Part shown: positions 15,521-23,546 of the stretch, in pieces
How the letters are laid out: each line of letters opens with the position of its first letter
Numbering within the stretch: position 1 is the stretch's first letter
Assembly (NCBI RefSeq): GCF_001039355.2
Contig: NW_019773735.1
Location: 9,244-32,789 of the forward strand
Reading direction: 5' to 3'
DNA length: 23,546 nucleotides
Origin: Lingula anatina
Taxonomy: Eukaryota > Brachiopoda > Lingulata > Lingulida > Lingulidae
The notes under the pieces: generated by a model
The model's database searches: none
What the model was told of the DNA's origin: nothing
The model's input: only the letters and a program-made list of their open reading frames with translations
Made by a program: the position numbers and the translations under genes

Positions 15521-16458
15521 GAATTTTACAAAGCTTTAAATGCTTACCAGGACATTACATACAAAAACTTGTAGCCTAAATGCTTATGTACTACATAATA
15601 TATACGAGTGCTACAACCTTTAGAACTGCGCAAAACCAGCTTGAAAACTTCGTAGATACTTTCGTGTGCAACTAATATTGCATCATGAAACTACATACCT
15701 GTGCTTGAATATTTCTGTGTGACATTTCACATCGTTCCATGCACACGTATTAAGAAATGCGTATACCTGCGTTTATAATTGCGACAGTTGAGCATTTGAA
15801 CAAATAACACGGCTTCGTAGAAAATGTACTTGAATGGTGCATTTTTTTTACTGACGAGGTAAAGTCTATTTTTACAAACGTATATTTCACTGTTGTAGTT
15901 TCCACGCCAAACTGCTTTCGCTCATTACTGTGGCACCTGGCATGAGTCTAAAACGAAGTCTATCAACTTGTATTTCTTTGTCAAATCAAATGCAAATTTT
16001 GTGAAGCGTTAACGAAGCTGGCTTCAAATAGTTGTTGCATCAATTTTAGTAATTAATCAATTAATAGTAAAATACGTTATGCTGTGTTATGCTCTCTTTA
16101 ACCGTTTAAATAATGCTAACTTAGGAAACGCTTTTTACTTTTTTGTGAAGACATAGATCAAAAACGATATATAATTTATATATTTTTTATTTAATTTGAA
16201 AATCAACCATATATGAAGAATAATCCAACAAAATGTCACCTGAATTAATGTAACTGAGTATTTTACCATATACAATATCTCTATTTGAATTAAAAAAAGT
16301 GCGTTACATCTTACAGAGTATGATTAACACAAACGGATGAAAGTGAGTTGAATGAATTCCTTGACAAAAAGGCAAGGTATGGTGACCAGGTTTCAAATGG
16401 ATTTCACAGACCCGGTGGTAAACAGAAAATATTTTGAATACAATATGGCTAAGGTTAA

Positions 16459-16583
16459 GATCCCATTCCCATAGACATCATCGGTCTACCTGGATCGACT
16501 CAACTGCGGGGATTCTCGCTAGAGCAATCAGCTTAACTGAATGTCATGGAGCTTAGACCAATGTTATCAATGGGAATAGGGTC
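16459..16583. mobile_element. MITE-like element in duplication copy B
   Basis: The 5' end GATCCCATTCCCATAGA and the reverse complement of the 3' end, GACCCTATTCCCATTGA, form imperfect terminal inverted repeats that extend through a GGTCTA word. Flanks are TAA on the left and TAG on the right, a possibly mutated 3-bp duplication. Termini resemble those of the element at 18530-18729. Confidence 0.55.
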
Positions 16584-16664
16584 TAGGCTCCATGTGGCAA
16601 ACTCTCGACTGTCCAGCAGTCACTTAAGAGTTCACCACAAAAAATACCGACTAATACTGATAGC

Positions 16665-16719
<55 letters not shown>

Positions 16720-16722
16720 ACT
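16665..16722. repeat. (TC)n(AC)n composite microsatellite in copy B
   Basis: The same composite type as at 12104-12180, but located beyond Ly6 exon 3 rather than in the intron. Confidence 0.9.
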
Positions 16723-16941
16723 CTACAAGAAATGAAGGGAGTCGGCCATTTCACTTTGTCCACAATCCTCCTCCCAACATGGAAAGGACATCTCAATCTC
16801 ACACTCACAAAAACCAAAAATGTTAATAAAGTTCAAGCATTATGCTCTCATTATGCAACGTCTACGTGGGAATTAAATCGCATGTCCATTTAGGCTATTT
16901 GCAAAAACACACTGCACGAAGTCACTTGATAAACGCTGTCA

Positions 16942-17740
16942 CTAGAGGACGCTCTTCAAAGCTGCAGTCAAGAAAAGACAGCTTGCCAGTAATATTCCAC
17001 AGGCAAACAATGACGTCGAACTGTTGCAGAGGTTTCCACGACACACACATTCTTCTCCAGTCTGGCGATCCAAGGTAGGCGCCCCAACGGACTCTAAGAT
17101 TTTGAAGACTGCATCTGCCCCTGGAAACAAGTCATCTTTACCCGCCGGCTTGCGGCAGCCGTTGTCACTGATTAAAACTGAACTTCCGACACTGGCGTCA
17201 TTTGCGCAACCACGTGACACTGTTCTTACCGAAACTCTGTGTTCGCCCTAAAATGAAAGAAAATATGCACTTACTCCGGTAATAAGACTACACGTATCAA
17301 TTATAATTTATATTAGTATTGGTTGTAAACTGTAAGAAAACTTAAACACGGTTTAGGATAGTCATTTTAATCGTTATGATAGATTCAGATTGTTGCACTC
17401 TTCTTTACTATACAAAATACTGTCGCCTACACACACGCATTCCATTTATTACGTATAATGAAATGGGGAAGAGATTACTACATTTTCCATTCAGAAAAAG
17501 GAAAAAAACATACCAAAAACTGAACATTGAAATGCATCGTCACATTAGCCTTCTCACATCCTCCATTACAAGATGTCGTGCCAAGACTGGCGATTCGGCT
17601 TGCCTCACAATCTTCGTCTGTGGGAAGTTTCGCCAGGGCATTATTAATTGGGGTGCTTACGATGCTTCCCAGTATGTTATCCGTATCAAACTTCACTGTA
17701 TAGGATGAACAGCTATAGCATTCCTCCCCAGTCACAAGAT
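16942..17740 (-). pseudogene. Ly6/uPAR-type gene, copy B, without a visible exon 1
   Basis: Exon 2 (17740-17514, acceptor TTTTAG, donor GTATGT) and exon 3 (17247-16942) are open and keep splice signals in the same phases as copy A. They encode EECYSC, an NVT site, RGC, NGC, CVCRGNLCN, NSSTS and the hydrophobic GPI-type tail. Small insertions give 5 more codons in exon 2 and 3 more in exon 3. The signal-peptide exon expected above 17740 was not found up to 19477, and the matching region is replaced by unrelated sequence. The gene may be a decapitated copy, or it may use a diverged or distant first exon; the intact body argues that loss is recent or that it is still expressed. The Ly6 assignment is firm, functionality is not. 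Confidence 0.75.
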
Positions 17741-18384
17741 CTAAAAAAAACACAGAGTTAAACTTATGTAAAAGCCACACGTGTGTACATGTATTTATTA
17801 GGCGCATTCATAGCAAGTTGATTTGCGGACTAACATATCCGCAGATCAATTATGATCGACCCACTTGAACGCTTGCCGCATACTCCCCTGATAGACACTG
17901 AATAGCTTCAGACAGAATGAAGCAATAGTCTTTTTTGTAACTTCAGCTTGCATCAGCGTGTGCTGATAAAATATTGATACAATATAAAATATGGAGATCA
18001 CGTAAAGAAGATCAATATACTTTTTGGGCTATTTTTAAAACGTAAAATTATAATGGCTTTTACAGTGAACATTCAAATGCAATGCGACAACGAGCACAGC
18101 AACATGCGCTACATGTACACACATGCATATGTATGTGAGACGCAAATGAATTCATCCGCACGAACAGTAGGACCCAGATACGTGTAGTAAGTCCCCCTAT
18201 TGTTTAAACATTATGAAATAGATGGAGGTTTCAGTGCATGTAGGATTCTGAACGATACTGGGAGACGTCCGCACCGCATCCAACATGGGGTGGGACACAC
18301 TCACTAACACGGAGAGAGAGAGAGAGAGAGAGAGAGTTACGTGTATTTAGAGAAGAATACAAATTAAGCCTGTAAAATTAACAG
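17741..18384. other. Region upstream of Ly6 copy B exon 2
   Basis: The first 110 bp match copy A intron 1, after which similarity to copy A is lost. It contains a GA microsatellite at 18312-18336. I found no signal-peptide exon on the minus strand and no ORF of note. Confidence 0.55.
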
Positions 18385-18529
18385 ATTTATCGCTATTGTA
18401 ACAATCTTTTAATGCTATTCAATATGCCATTATGCTATTTACATTTCTGAATACTTTTTGCCCTCAGCTTTTATCACAAGTTTTATAGATATTTTACTAG
18501 TAATCTACTATCTCCTTCTTGTCGATTAA

Positions 18530-18729
18530 GACCCCATTTCCAGAGATTAGATCGATCTAACTCCCTGGGGGTTCACACTAAATAGCTGTCAGCCGAGCGG
18601 ACACGAAAGTTAATTATCCCCTTGCAGATTGTAGTATGCGGGACGGACATTTAAGCCGGATTATCTGGCAGCAATCTAGTGAGACTCCCCGCGGGGATAG
18701 ATCGATCTAAAAGCTCTGGGAATACAGCC
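18530..18729. mobile_element. 200-bp MITE with TAA target duplication
   Basis: Termini GACCCCATTTCCAGAG and, reversed, GGCTGTATTCCCAGAG form imperfect inverted repeats, each followed by a TAGATCGATCTA palindrome. TAA flanks both ends (18527-18529 and 18730-18732). Duplication copy A has the uninterrupted site GTCGATTAACATTATC with a single TAA (13982-13984). A 3-bp TAA duplication suits PIF/Harbinger-type mobilisation. Confidence 0.85.
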
Positions 18730-19060
18730 TAACATTATCTTATCGCACACTCCAGCTGTTTTCATTTCAAAGAAATAAATACTATCGGTATTGTTGTTTT
18801 GGAAAAATGTTTTGACTGCCTCCAGAATGCTATTCTCTAATGATACAAGTGACATAACATATTAGAAAAGGACATACAGATAGCGGATGAATTATTACGG
18901 AACATCAACAATAAACAAGCTCTGAAATATTTAAAAAAAAATCGATATTAATATCATGAGTCCTCGTTAAAAAGGGGTCAGGTATCGATAAATAGCACGC
19001 AACCCTAAAAGAAATTGTGAGCGGGAATTCCAACCAATATTTCATGGCATAGCCAAAAAC

Positions 19061-19063
<3 letters not shown>

Positions 19064-19117
<54 letters not shown>
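19064..19117. repeat. T54 homopolymer
   Basis: A run of 54 T, likely an old poly-A tail on the minus strand or an expanded simple repeat. No retroposon body was recognised beside it. Confidence 0.85.
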
Positions 19118-19119
<2 letters not shown>

Positions 19120-19477
19120 AGAAATTAGCCTTTAAAATTACTCTTACTTATTTCCTTAAATAGAAAACTCGTGTCAGGGTGATAGTCAGTTAAAACACTG
19201 ATTTGGTGCCGAGCACGAACAGCGCATCTTGCCGTCTGCTTCTGAAGCCGGCCAATTTTGATAGTAGGACTGCTCGTTTTGTTTTTCCATTTCTATTTTG
19301 CATTGGGTCTTTTGTTTTAGGCATCGACAAAATAATGTCATTATGTCCAAGTTTTAGGTTACGTGATCTATAATAACCGCATCATGTCGCCGTGTGTGTG
19401 CTTGTGTGTGTGTGCGTGCGAGAGAGAATAAGTGAGAGAGAAAATGATGGGAGAGAGAGAGTTGATAGGGAATTCCT
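19118..19477. other. Unassigned region with TG/GA simple repeats
   Basis: About 360 bp with a TG-rich run (19394-19418) and GA-rich runs (19418-19460). No gene recognised. Confidence 0.5.
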
Positions 19478-19696
19478 TTGATCACCGTTCCTACGAATTT
19501 CACACAACGGGCACACTTCGAGGTTCTTTTAGTTTTATCCTATAAACCGTCTGTGTNCTCTTTCCAACATTCAGTTTACGTACGTTTTTTGGTAGCCTCT
19601 CAAAATTTTAAACCTCAAATATTGGAGACCATAATAGAGTCAGCCAAGGACACGTTTGGGGAACACATTAGAACACGTCATGATGGACATTTACAG
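19478..19696 (+). CDS. Possible host exon next to the DIRS-like element, unrecognised
   Basis: An open plus-strand frame whose second half reads like ordinary protein (NFKPQILETIIESAKDTFGE) and ends at CAG followed by GTGTAG, a weak donor. A possible acceptor, TTTTTTGGTAG, ends at about 19594. If spliced after CAG, it would join in frame to the exon at 22376. One base (19557) is N. The product is unknown and the reading may be chance, since the ORF is short. Confidence 0.35.
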
Positions 19697-20062
19697 GTGT
19701 AGGACCAGAACAGAGCCTCTGGTAAACAGTTTAGAACCAAGGGACCGAACTTGATTTGAAGACCAGAAGAGAGGCTTTACAGACGATGGCCATTTTGGAA
19801 CTACAAGTGTTCCCTTGGCCCTGCAATGGACCAAATGTTTAATACTGGCAATAACTAAATATATGGGAGGGACTAACCAATTATTTTGCCCTGCCCAATT
19901 TTGCGTAAAGGCGTCGACTGCTTCGGAGCCTGGGTTCCAAAATTTTGAATTGAACCGTTTGAGTTTTGTGTTTTGTGAGTTAGCGAACCTATCTACTGTA
20001 AAGGGACCGAAAAGCTTTTGTATGAATTCAAAAAACTCCGGCGAAACCCCCCCAATCGTCAA
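19691..20062 (-). pseudogene. DIRS-like pol C-terminal region (methyltransferase-like), frame-shifted from RT-RNase H
   Basis: The frame contains SPEFFEFIQKLFGPFTVDRF, a PGSEAVDAFTQNW segment and a WLVPPIYL motif. This fits the C-terminal region after RNase H in DIRS-group Pol, often described as Dam-methyltransferase-like. It continues the RT-RNase H protein but is put out of frame by a run of seven G near 20045-20051. Sequence after VVPKWPSS does not look like the family and ends at a stop. The tyrosine recombinase expected in a complete DIRS element is not visible downstream. Confidence 0.6.
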
Positions 20063-21119
20063 AATCGATAATTTTGCTCAAGTAATCGGCTGTTTCGTTT
20101 ATATTTCTGGGAATCCAGCTAATATCAATGGAAATTCCGAAATTAATGCAAGTCTTAAAAATACTGAAGGATAAATCTTGCAAAGATTTTTTCATACTTC
20201 CAGTTTGTACAATCTTAACGCAATTTTGATTATCCGAAAACCATTTGACATGAGAATTTGCTATGTGATGCCCAAAAGACATAATAGCCAGATCTACTGC
20301 TTTTAACTCTCTCCACGTTGAACTCATGATAGCTCCTTGAGCAGTCCAATTTTGGTGAAAAATTTTGTTTTCTATTTCGACTGTAAAGGCGCCCGCCCCT
20401 ACGTTACTGGCGTCCGAAAAAATAATAATTTCTTTTTTGACGGACTTTAAAAGCGGTCTGTTATTGTGAGAACGAATGTTTTGAAGCCAAAATTTGAGCT
20501 CGTTTAGAATGGGACATTTGTCCACTTCGGTTAAAGGGATATCCCAGGAAGATCGATTGACTACTGCCATAGAACAATATCTAGTATTGATTCTGCAGAT
20601 GTTGCCCAGAACAGGAGACATGGAAATGATTTTTCCTACGACGCTGGCCAACTCCCTTGCTGTAAAAGAATTGAACTTAGAAATAATTTTTTTTATTGCT
20701 ATTGAAGTATTTTGAATTCGCCTTTCTGGTATTGACAGAGCAAAAGATGGGGCATCCCAAATAATACCGAGCCATTCTAAACTATTAACAGGTGAAAATT
20801 TTGATTTTTCTTCATTGATTAAAAAACCCGCTTGAATAAGAGAATTTCTCACTAACGAGGAATCTCGCTGGCACTCATGTAAATTTTTTGAAAAGACTAT
20901 CCCGTCATCTAGATATAAAACTATCTTAATGCTTTTTTCTCTCCAATACTTGACTAACGGCCTCAAACATTTAGTGAAAATATAAGGAGCAGAGGAAAGA
21001 CCGAAAGGCAGAACGGTATAACAGTAGAAATGATGATCCCAGGAAAATCCCAAGAAAGATTGAAATCTATGTGAAATATCGATATGATGGTAACCTGATT
21101 TAAGATCAAATTTAATCAT
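20028..21119 (-). CDS. DIRS-like reverse transcriptase core plus RNase H (partial ORF)
   Basis: A 363-codon stretch starting inside RT. RT motif A is MIKFDLKSGYHHIDI (residues 1-15), motif B is VLPFGLSSAPYIFTK (about 36-50) and motif C is YLDDG (about 69-73). RNase H-like sequence follows: a first acidic block IIFSDASNVGAGAF, the WRELKAV segment, and a WFSDNQNCVKIV block with the later Asp. Catalytic residues of both enzymes are present. The real protein begins upstream in another frame (21620-21169) because of an extra base in an A6 run, and it continues downstream after a G7 run. Read as separate pieces, the element cannot make full-length Pol. Confidence 0.85.
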   Translation of the reverse strand: MIKFDLKSGYHHIDISHRFQSFLGFSWDHHFYCYTVLPFGLSSAPYIFTKCLRPLVKYWREKSIKIVLYLDDGIVFSKNLHECQRDSSLVRNSLIQAGFLINEEKSKFSPVNSLEWLGIIWDAPSFALSIPERRIQNTSIAIKKIISKFNSFTARELASVVGKIISMSPVLGNICRINTRYCSMAVVNRSSWDIPLTEVDKCPILNELKFWLQNIRSHNNRPLLKSVKKEIIIFSDASNVGAGAFTVEIENKIFHQNWTAQGAIMSSTWRELKAVDLAIMSFGHHIANSHVKWFSDNQNCVKIVQTGSMKKSLQDLSFSIFKTCINFGISIDISWIPRNINETADYLSKIIDFDDWGGFAGVF

Positions 21120-21168
21120 TAAGCAATCTTTTTCAAAGTAATCTATACCCGCTTTCCAGTCTTCGAAC

Positions 21169-21620
21169 TTAATCTTTTTTAATATGATTGTTCAATTGAC
21201 TTAAATCCAAAATTAATCTCTTCTTTTCTCTGTTTTCAGCAACGCTTAGAGGACTAACAATAAAAGGTCTAAAAGGCACTTGAACAATACAACCTGTATT
21301 CAACAATTCTTTAATTGTATTTTTGACAAAATGTGCGTTTTTTTTTATAGCTGATCTGTTATTTTGCATAAACATGGATGGAGGATTGGATATAAACGGA
21401 ATATCGTAACCGTTCTCTATGATTCTGAGAATGTCCGAATAAGTGTTCATGTCTTTCCAAAATTGCATATGGGCACGAAGACTTCCTTTAATGCCGTCTG
21501 TCTTTGAGAAATTACGATCAAGTTTTTTTAAATGTTCTATATGTTGGCGCAAATGTAAGTCTGCCAAGCATTCAAAAGTTTCTGGATCTTTCAGAAAATA
21601 CTTATCTTTTACATTTTCAA
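21169..21620 (-). CDS. DIRS-like RT N-terminal part (partial, frame-shifted)
   Basis: The open frame begins within the end of gag, in the +1 frame relative to it, and has no ATG at its start. It contains ADLHLRQHIEHLKKLDRNFS, then the RT fingers with FRPFIVSPLSVAENREKKR and LILDLSQLNNHIKK (RT block 1-2). It stops at 21169 because of one extra base in the A6 run at 21175-21180 (T on the plus strand). Past that run, the expected sequence continues in the next frame through KFEDW into the RT core. Confidence 0.8.
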
Positions 21621-22087
21621 TTGCGTTGGTTCTCTGGTTCTGGTCTAACTTGGGCGTTGGGGCAGCTTGATCTCCAGTGTCCCGGCTGCAAACAGAGGAA
21701 GCAGATGTCGGACGGCATCGGTTTGCGGATCCTACGAAAAGGCTGTGACGAAAAAGTGGGAAATCTGGGCCCTAGACTGGGATTCAACTGGCCTGCTGAG
21801 CTGACTGCGGCTGAAGGAAAAGGCCCTGGGTACGGCGAGGAAGCCATTGCTCTGTTGGTAGAAAAAGGGGCACCTGCGGCTGCGGTGGGAGTGGCATATG
21901 GAGAAAAACGGTAGTTGTTTTTACGCGATTGACGAAGAGCCCTGTTTTCCGCTGCTCTGATCTTTCTTTCATCTCCAGAATCGTCAGCAAAGTCAGAAAT
22001 TTGATACTCTTTCACGGTTTTCCAACCTTCTTGTCTTTCTGGGTCCTCGGGGCGTGGACCCGAATCAGTTTGATCATTCTCTGCCAT
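21617..22087 (-). CDS. Short Gag of the DIRS-like element with one CCHC knuckle
   Basis: 156 residues from the ATG at 22087. The N-terminus is acidic and polar and contains GWKTVKEYQISDFADDSGDE and a basic stretch (RQSRKNNYR). The middle is rich in Pro, Ala and Ser. Near the C-terminus is CFLCLQPGHWRSSC, a Cx2Cx4Hx4C zinc knuckle. The stop overlaps the RT frame. It is shorter than I expect for this group and may lack a large N-terminal region. The G+C content is higher than in its surroundings. Confidence 0.7.
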   Translation of the reverse strand: MAENDQTDSGPRPEDPERQEGWKTVKEYQISDFADDSGDERKIRAAENRALRQSRKNNYRFSPYATPTAAAGAPFSTNRAMASSPYPGPFPSAAVSSAGQLNPSLGPRFPTFSSQPFRRIRKPMPSDICFLCLQPGHWRSSCPNAQVRPEPENQRN

Positions 22088-22375
22088 CTTCACGGAATGC
22101 GAAAGAGCCTTCGAATGACCTAACTCTAAAATCTACTTTTCCTCACCACCTTCTATTTGATAATACTACTCAAGTGACCAGTCACATGATATTAACACTA
22201 CTTAGACCTTACTGAACAGTTCGCACATAAACGTCACGTGTCTGCGTACCCACAACAAATATATTTATGTTCACGCATTAAGTTTTTGAGTTCCATGAAA
22301 GGTGATGAATTACATATGATATATATTTAAAAGCAATGCTTATGTTTTGCTGATAAAAATATATTTTCTTAATAG

Positions 22376-22452
22376 GCAGTGGATGGGTGGTTTAAGGATT
22401 ATACAGAGTTTTGTCCAGTGTACTGCTTAAACTGTCAAGAAACCATAGGGCG
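22376..22452 (+). CDS. Internal exon of an unrecognised host gene
   Basis: The acceptor is TTCTTAATAG and the donor is GTATGT. The exon is open in the frame beginning AVDGWFKDYTEFCPVYC, with a CLNC pair after it, and ends in phase 2. It splices in frame with 22669-22742 through a shared Arg codon. The Cys-rich segment might bind a metal or form disulfides. No family recognised. The start of the gene lies upstream, probably beyond the DIRS-like insertion. Confidence 0.6.
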
Positions 22453-22668
22453 GTATGTACCGATTTCTTTACCATATTAAATGCTATTGGGGTTGTAGTC
22501 CGTGAATTTCAGCCATGGTCTGTTGTAATCTTCAAAATTAAGGGGAGTGAAGTAATTATGACAATTTTTTTCAGTATCAGCAACCAGGATGGTTATTACT
22601 TATTTCTGTTCTTAATGTTGTTGGCTATCTCACAGTAAAAACATAGCAAAACATATCTTTCTCCACAG

Positions 22669-22742
22669 AGAATATAAGTCGACCAAGAAGGACGCCGTTG
22701 TGTTTTGGGAGAAAATTGGTGGGCAGTTTACCATTCCTACAG
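22669..22742 (+). CDS. Next internal exon of the unrecognised host gene
   Basis: The acceptor is TTTCTCCACAG and the donor is GTAAAA. The reading EYKSTKKDAVVFWEKIGGQF continues the frame of the previous exon (phase 2 in, phase 1 out). Two exons with matching phases and good splice signals make a real gene more likely than chance. It must continue past the window or past the DNA element at 22940. Confidence 0.6.
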
Positions 22743-22939
22743 GTAAAAATACGAAAACCATTAAAAAATTGATAATATGTAATTCAGAAGTAAAGTATAC
22801 CGATTTGTGAGAGAGAAAGTGACAGCACTATTGCATTGATTCCACTGATGGACCTGTTCCGAGACAACTGAATTGAGAGAGAGGGGGGAGTTGCTATGAT
22901 TGCAAAGCCCGCCTGCATACCGATTCAGGTAATAGAACT

Positions 22940-23545
22940 GGGGCCGGTTTCACAAAGCAGTAGTTAGTTAGCGATCGGTAGTTAGCCTCTCGCTAGTTAT
23001 AGTGCCGTTTCACGAGGCAGTCGCTAGTTCTCTCGCTCGTTATTGTCTCGTTGTTACCTTGGATATTTAACGACTGGTCAGACCAGTCGCTAACTCTAGA
23101 GTTTCATCGTACGCATGCGTAATGAGTGAAATAAAAAGGTTGCTTAGTTACCGTTGTCTGTCGTTTGTCTTTGTATCCAATATGGCGGCTACTTTTCTTG
23201 CTATCCGTACCTCCAGACGGCAACGTAGACTACGACGTTTTCATGAAAGGCAGAATCTATTTAGAATATACATACGATGATGCAATTTACGAGAGGTTGC
23301 GCCTAGCTGTGACAAAAAGAGCGGCAAAAAGGTGGTGGAGATCCTTTACGACGACCTCAAAGCAGACGTTCTTATGCATTTCCAGCCGCCGGAAATTGGA
23401 GAGTTAGTGCTTTCGCGACACTTTTACGCAAGAGTTCCACTTCCGGTAGACTGTTTCGAGACTACGGTGAGTAACGAGAGAACTAACGACCGAACTTTAC
23501 GACTGAACTTAGCGATGAGTTAACTACTGCTTCGTGAAACACCCC
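22940..23545. mobile_element. Terminal-inverted-repeat DNA element, Harbinger-like and non-autonomous
   Basis: The left end GGGGCCGGTTTCACAAAGCA and the reverse of the right end, GGGGTGTTTCACGAAGCA, both continue with GTAGTTA. An internal copy of the left terminus (GCCGTTTCACGAGGCAGT) starts near 23004. Inside, an ATG at 23182 opens a basic, Arg-rich stretch (TSRRQRRLRRFHERQNLFR) that stops after 32 codons. Further pieces (YTYDDAIYERLRL and VEILYDDLKADVLMH) lie in the other two frames. This looks like a decayed transposase N-terminus. The family call rests on the termini and these fragments. The element ends one base before the window end, so its target duplication cannot be read. Confidence 0.6.
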
Positions 23546-23546
23546 T

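Larger units (their letters stand above)
15467..18798. repeat. Tandem duplication, copy B
   Basis: The diverged second copy of the block at 11101-14052. It contains extra sequence at about 15615-15783 and 16010-16920, lacks the region matching Ly6 exon 1, and has gained at least two MITEs. Confidence 0.85.
19691..22110 (-). mobile_element. DIRS-like retroelement fragment
   Basis: On the minus strand it runs in order: untranslated leader, short Gag with one zinc knuckle, RT, RNase H and a C-terminal methyltransferase-like region. The RT style (FDLKSGYHHIDIS, LPFGLSSAPYIFTK, YLDDGI) points to the DIRS/Ngaro group of tyrosine-recombinase retroelements rather than to Gypsy. No recombinase ORF, LTR or split/inverted terminal repeat was found, so both ends are uncertain. 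It lies between the possible exon at 19478 and the exon at 22376, that is, probably in an intron. Confidence 0.75.

Noticed and set aside
21504-21914. 136-codon plus-strand ORF opposite the DIRS-like gag
   Set aside because: It is a GC-rich shadow of the gag frame; the zinc knuckle and overlap with RT support the minus strand.

Overview
This is AT-rich animal nuclear DNA. Intron-split genes with canonical GT/AG splice sites, many microsatellites, MITE-like elements and two classes of retroelement are visible, with no bacterial or viral gene layout. A mu-class glutathione S-transferase, protostome-type Ly6 (three-finger) genes and the mix of Ty3/Gypsy and DIRS-like elements suggest a marine invertebrate, most likely a bivalve mollusc. 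That placement is an inference, not a search result.

Layout. (1) 146-11059, plus strand: a complete eight-exon mu-class GST gene predicting 222 residues, with every splice junction readable. Its intron 2 carries a young Ty3/Gypsy-like LTR element in antisense (1384-8066). The element has near-identical 371-bp LTRs, a tRNA-Ser-type primer site and a polypurine tract. Its large Gag has a helix-hairpin-helix N-terminus and a long coiled coil. Pol keeps the protease but has lost the RT catalytic core and most of what follows. An extra zinc-finger-like ORF lies where env would be. (2) 11101-14052 and 15467-18798: two diverged copies of a tandem duplication, each with a minus-strand Ly6 gene. Copy A is complete in three exons; copy B has exons 2 and 3 but no recognisable signal-peptide exon. 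Between them, at 15207-15338, is a cluster of hairpins showing the same 7-base loop. (3) About 19691-22090, minus strand: a DIRS-like retroelement fragment (Gag zinc knuckle, RT, RNase H, C-terminal methyltransferase-like region). It is broken at two homopolymer runs and has no visible tyrosine recombinase. (4) 22376-22742, plus strand: two internal exons of an unrecognised host gene, with a possible third at 19478-19696. (5) 22940-23545: a terminal-inverted-repeat DNA element with degenerate Harbinger-like coding remnants.

How it fits together. The host genes are an intracellular detoxification enzyme and a pair of secreted, probably GPI-anchored Ly6 proteins; nothing shows they work together. 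The duplication starts 42 bp after the GST stop codon, so it includes the GST 3' flank. Most of the rest is mobile DNA placed in introns and flanks. The least ordinary items are the helix-hairpin-helix/coiled-coil Gag with its extra zinc-finger ORF, the degenerate primer-site repeats in that element's leader, and the same-loop hairpin cluster.
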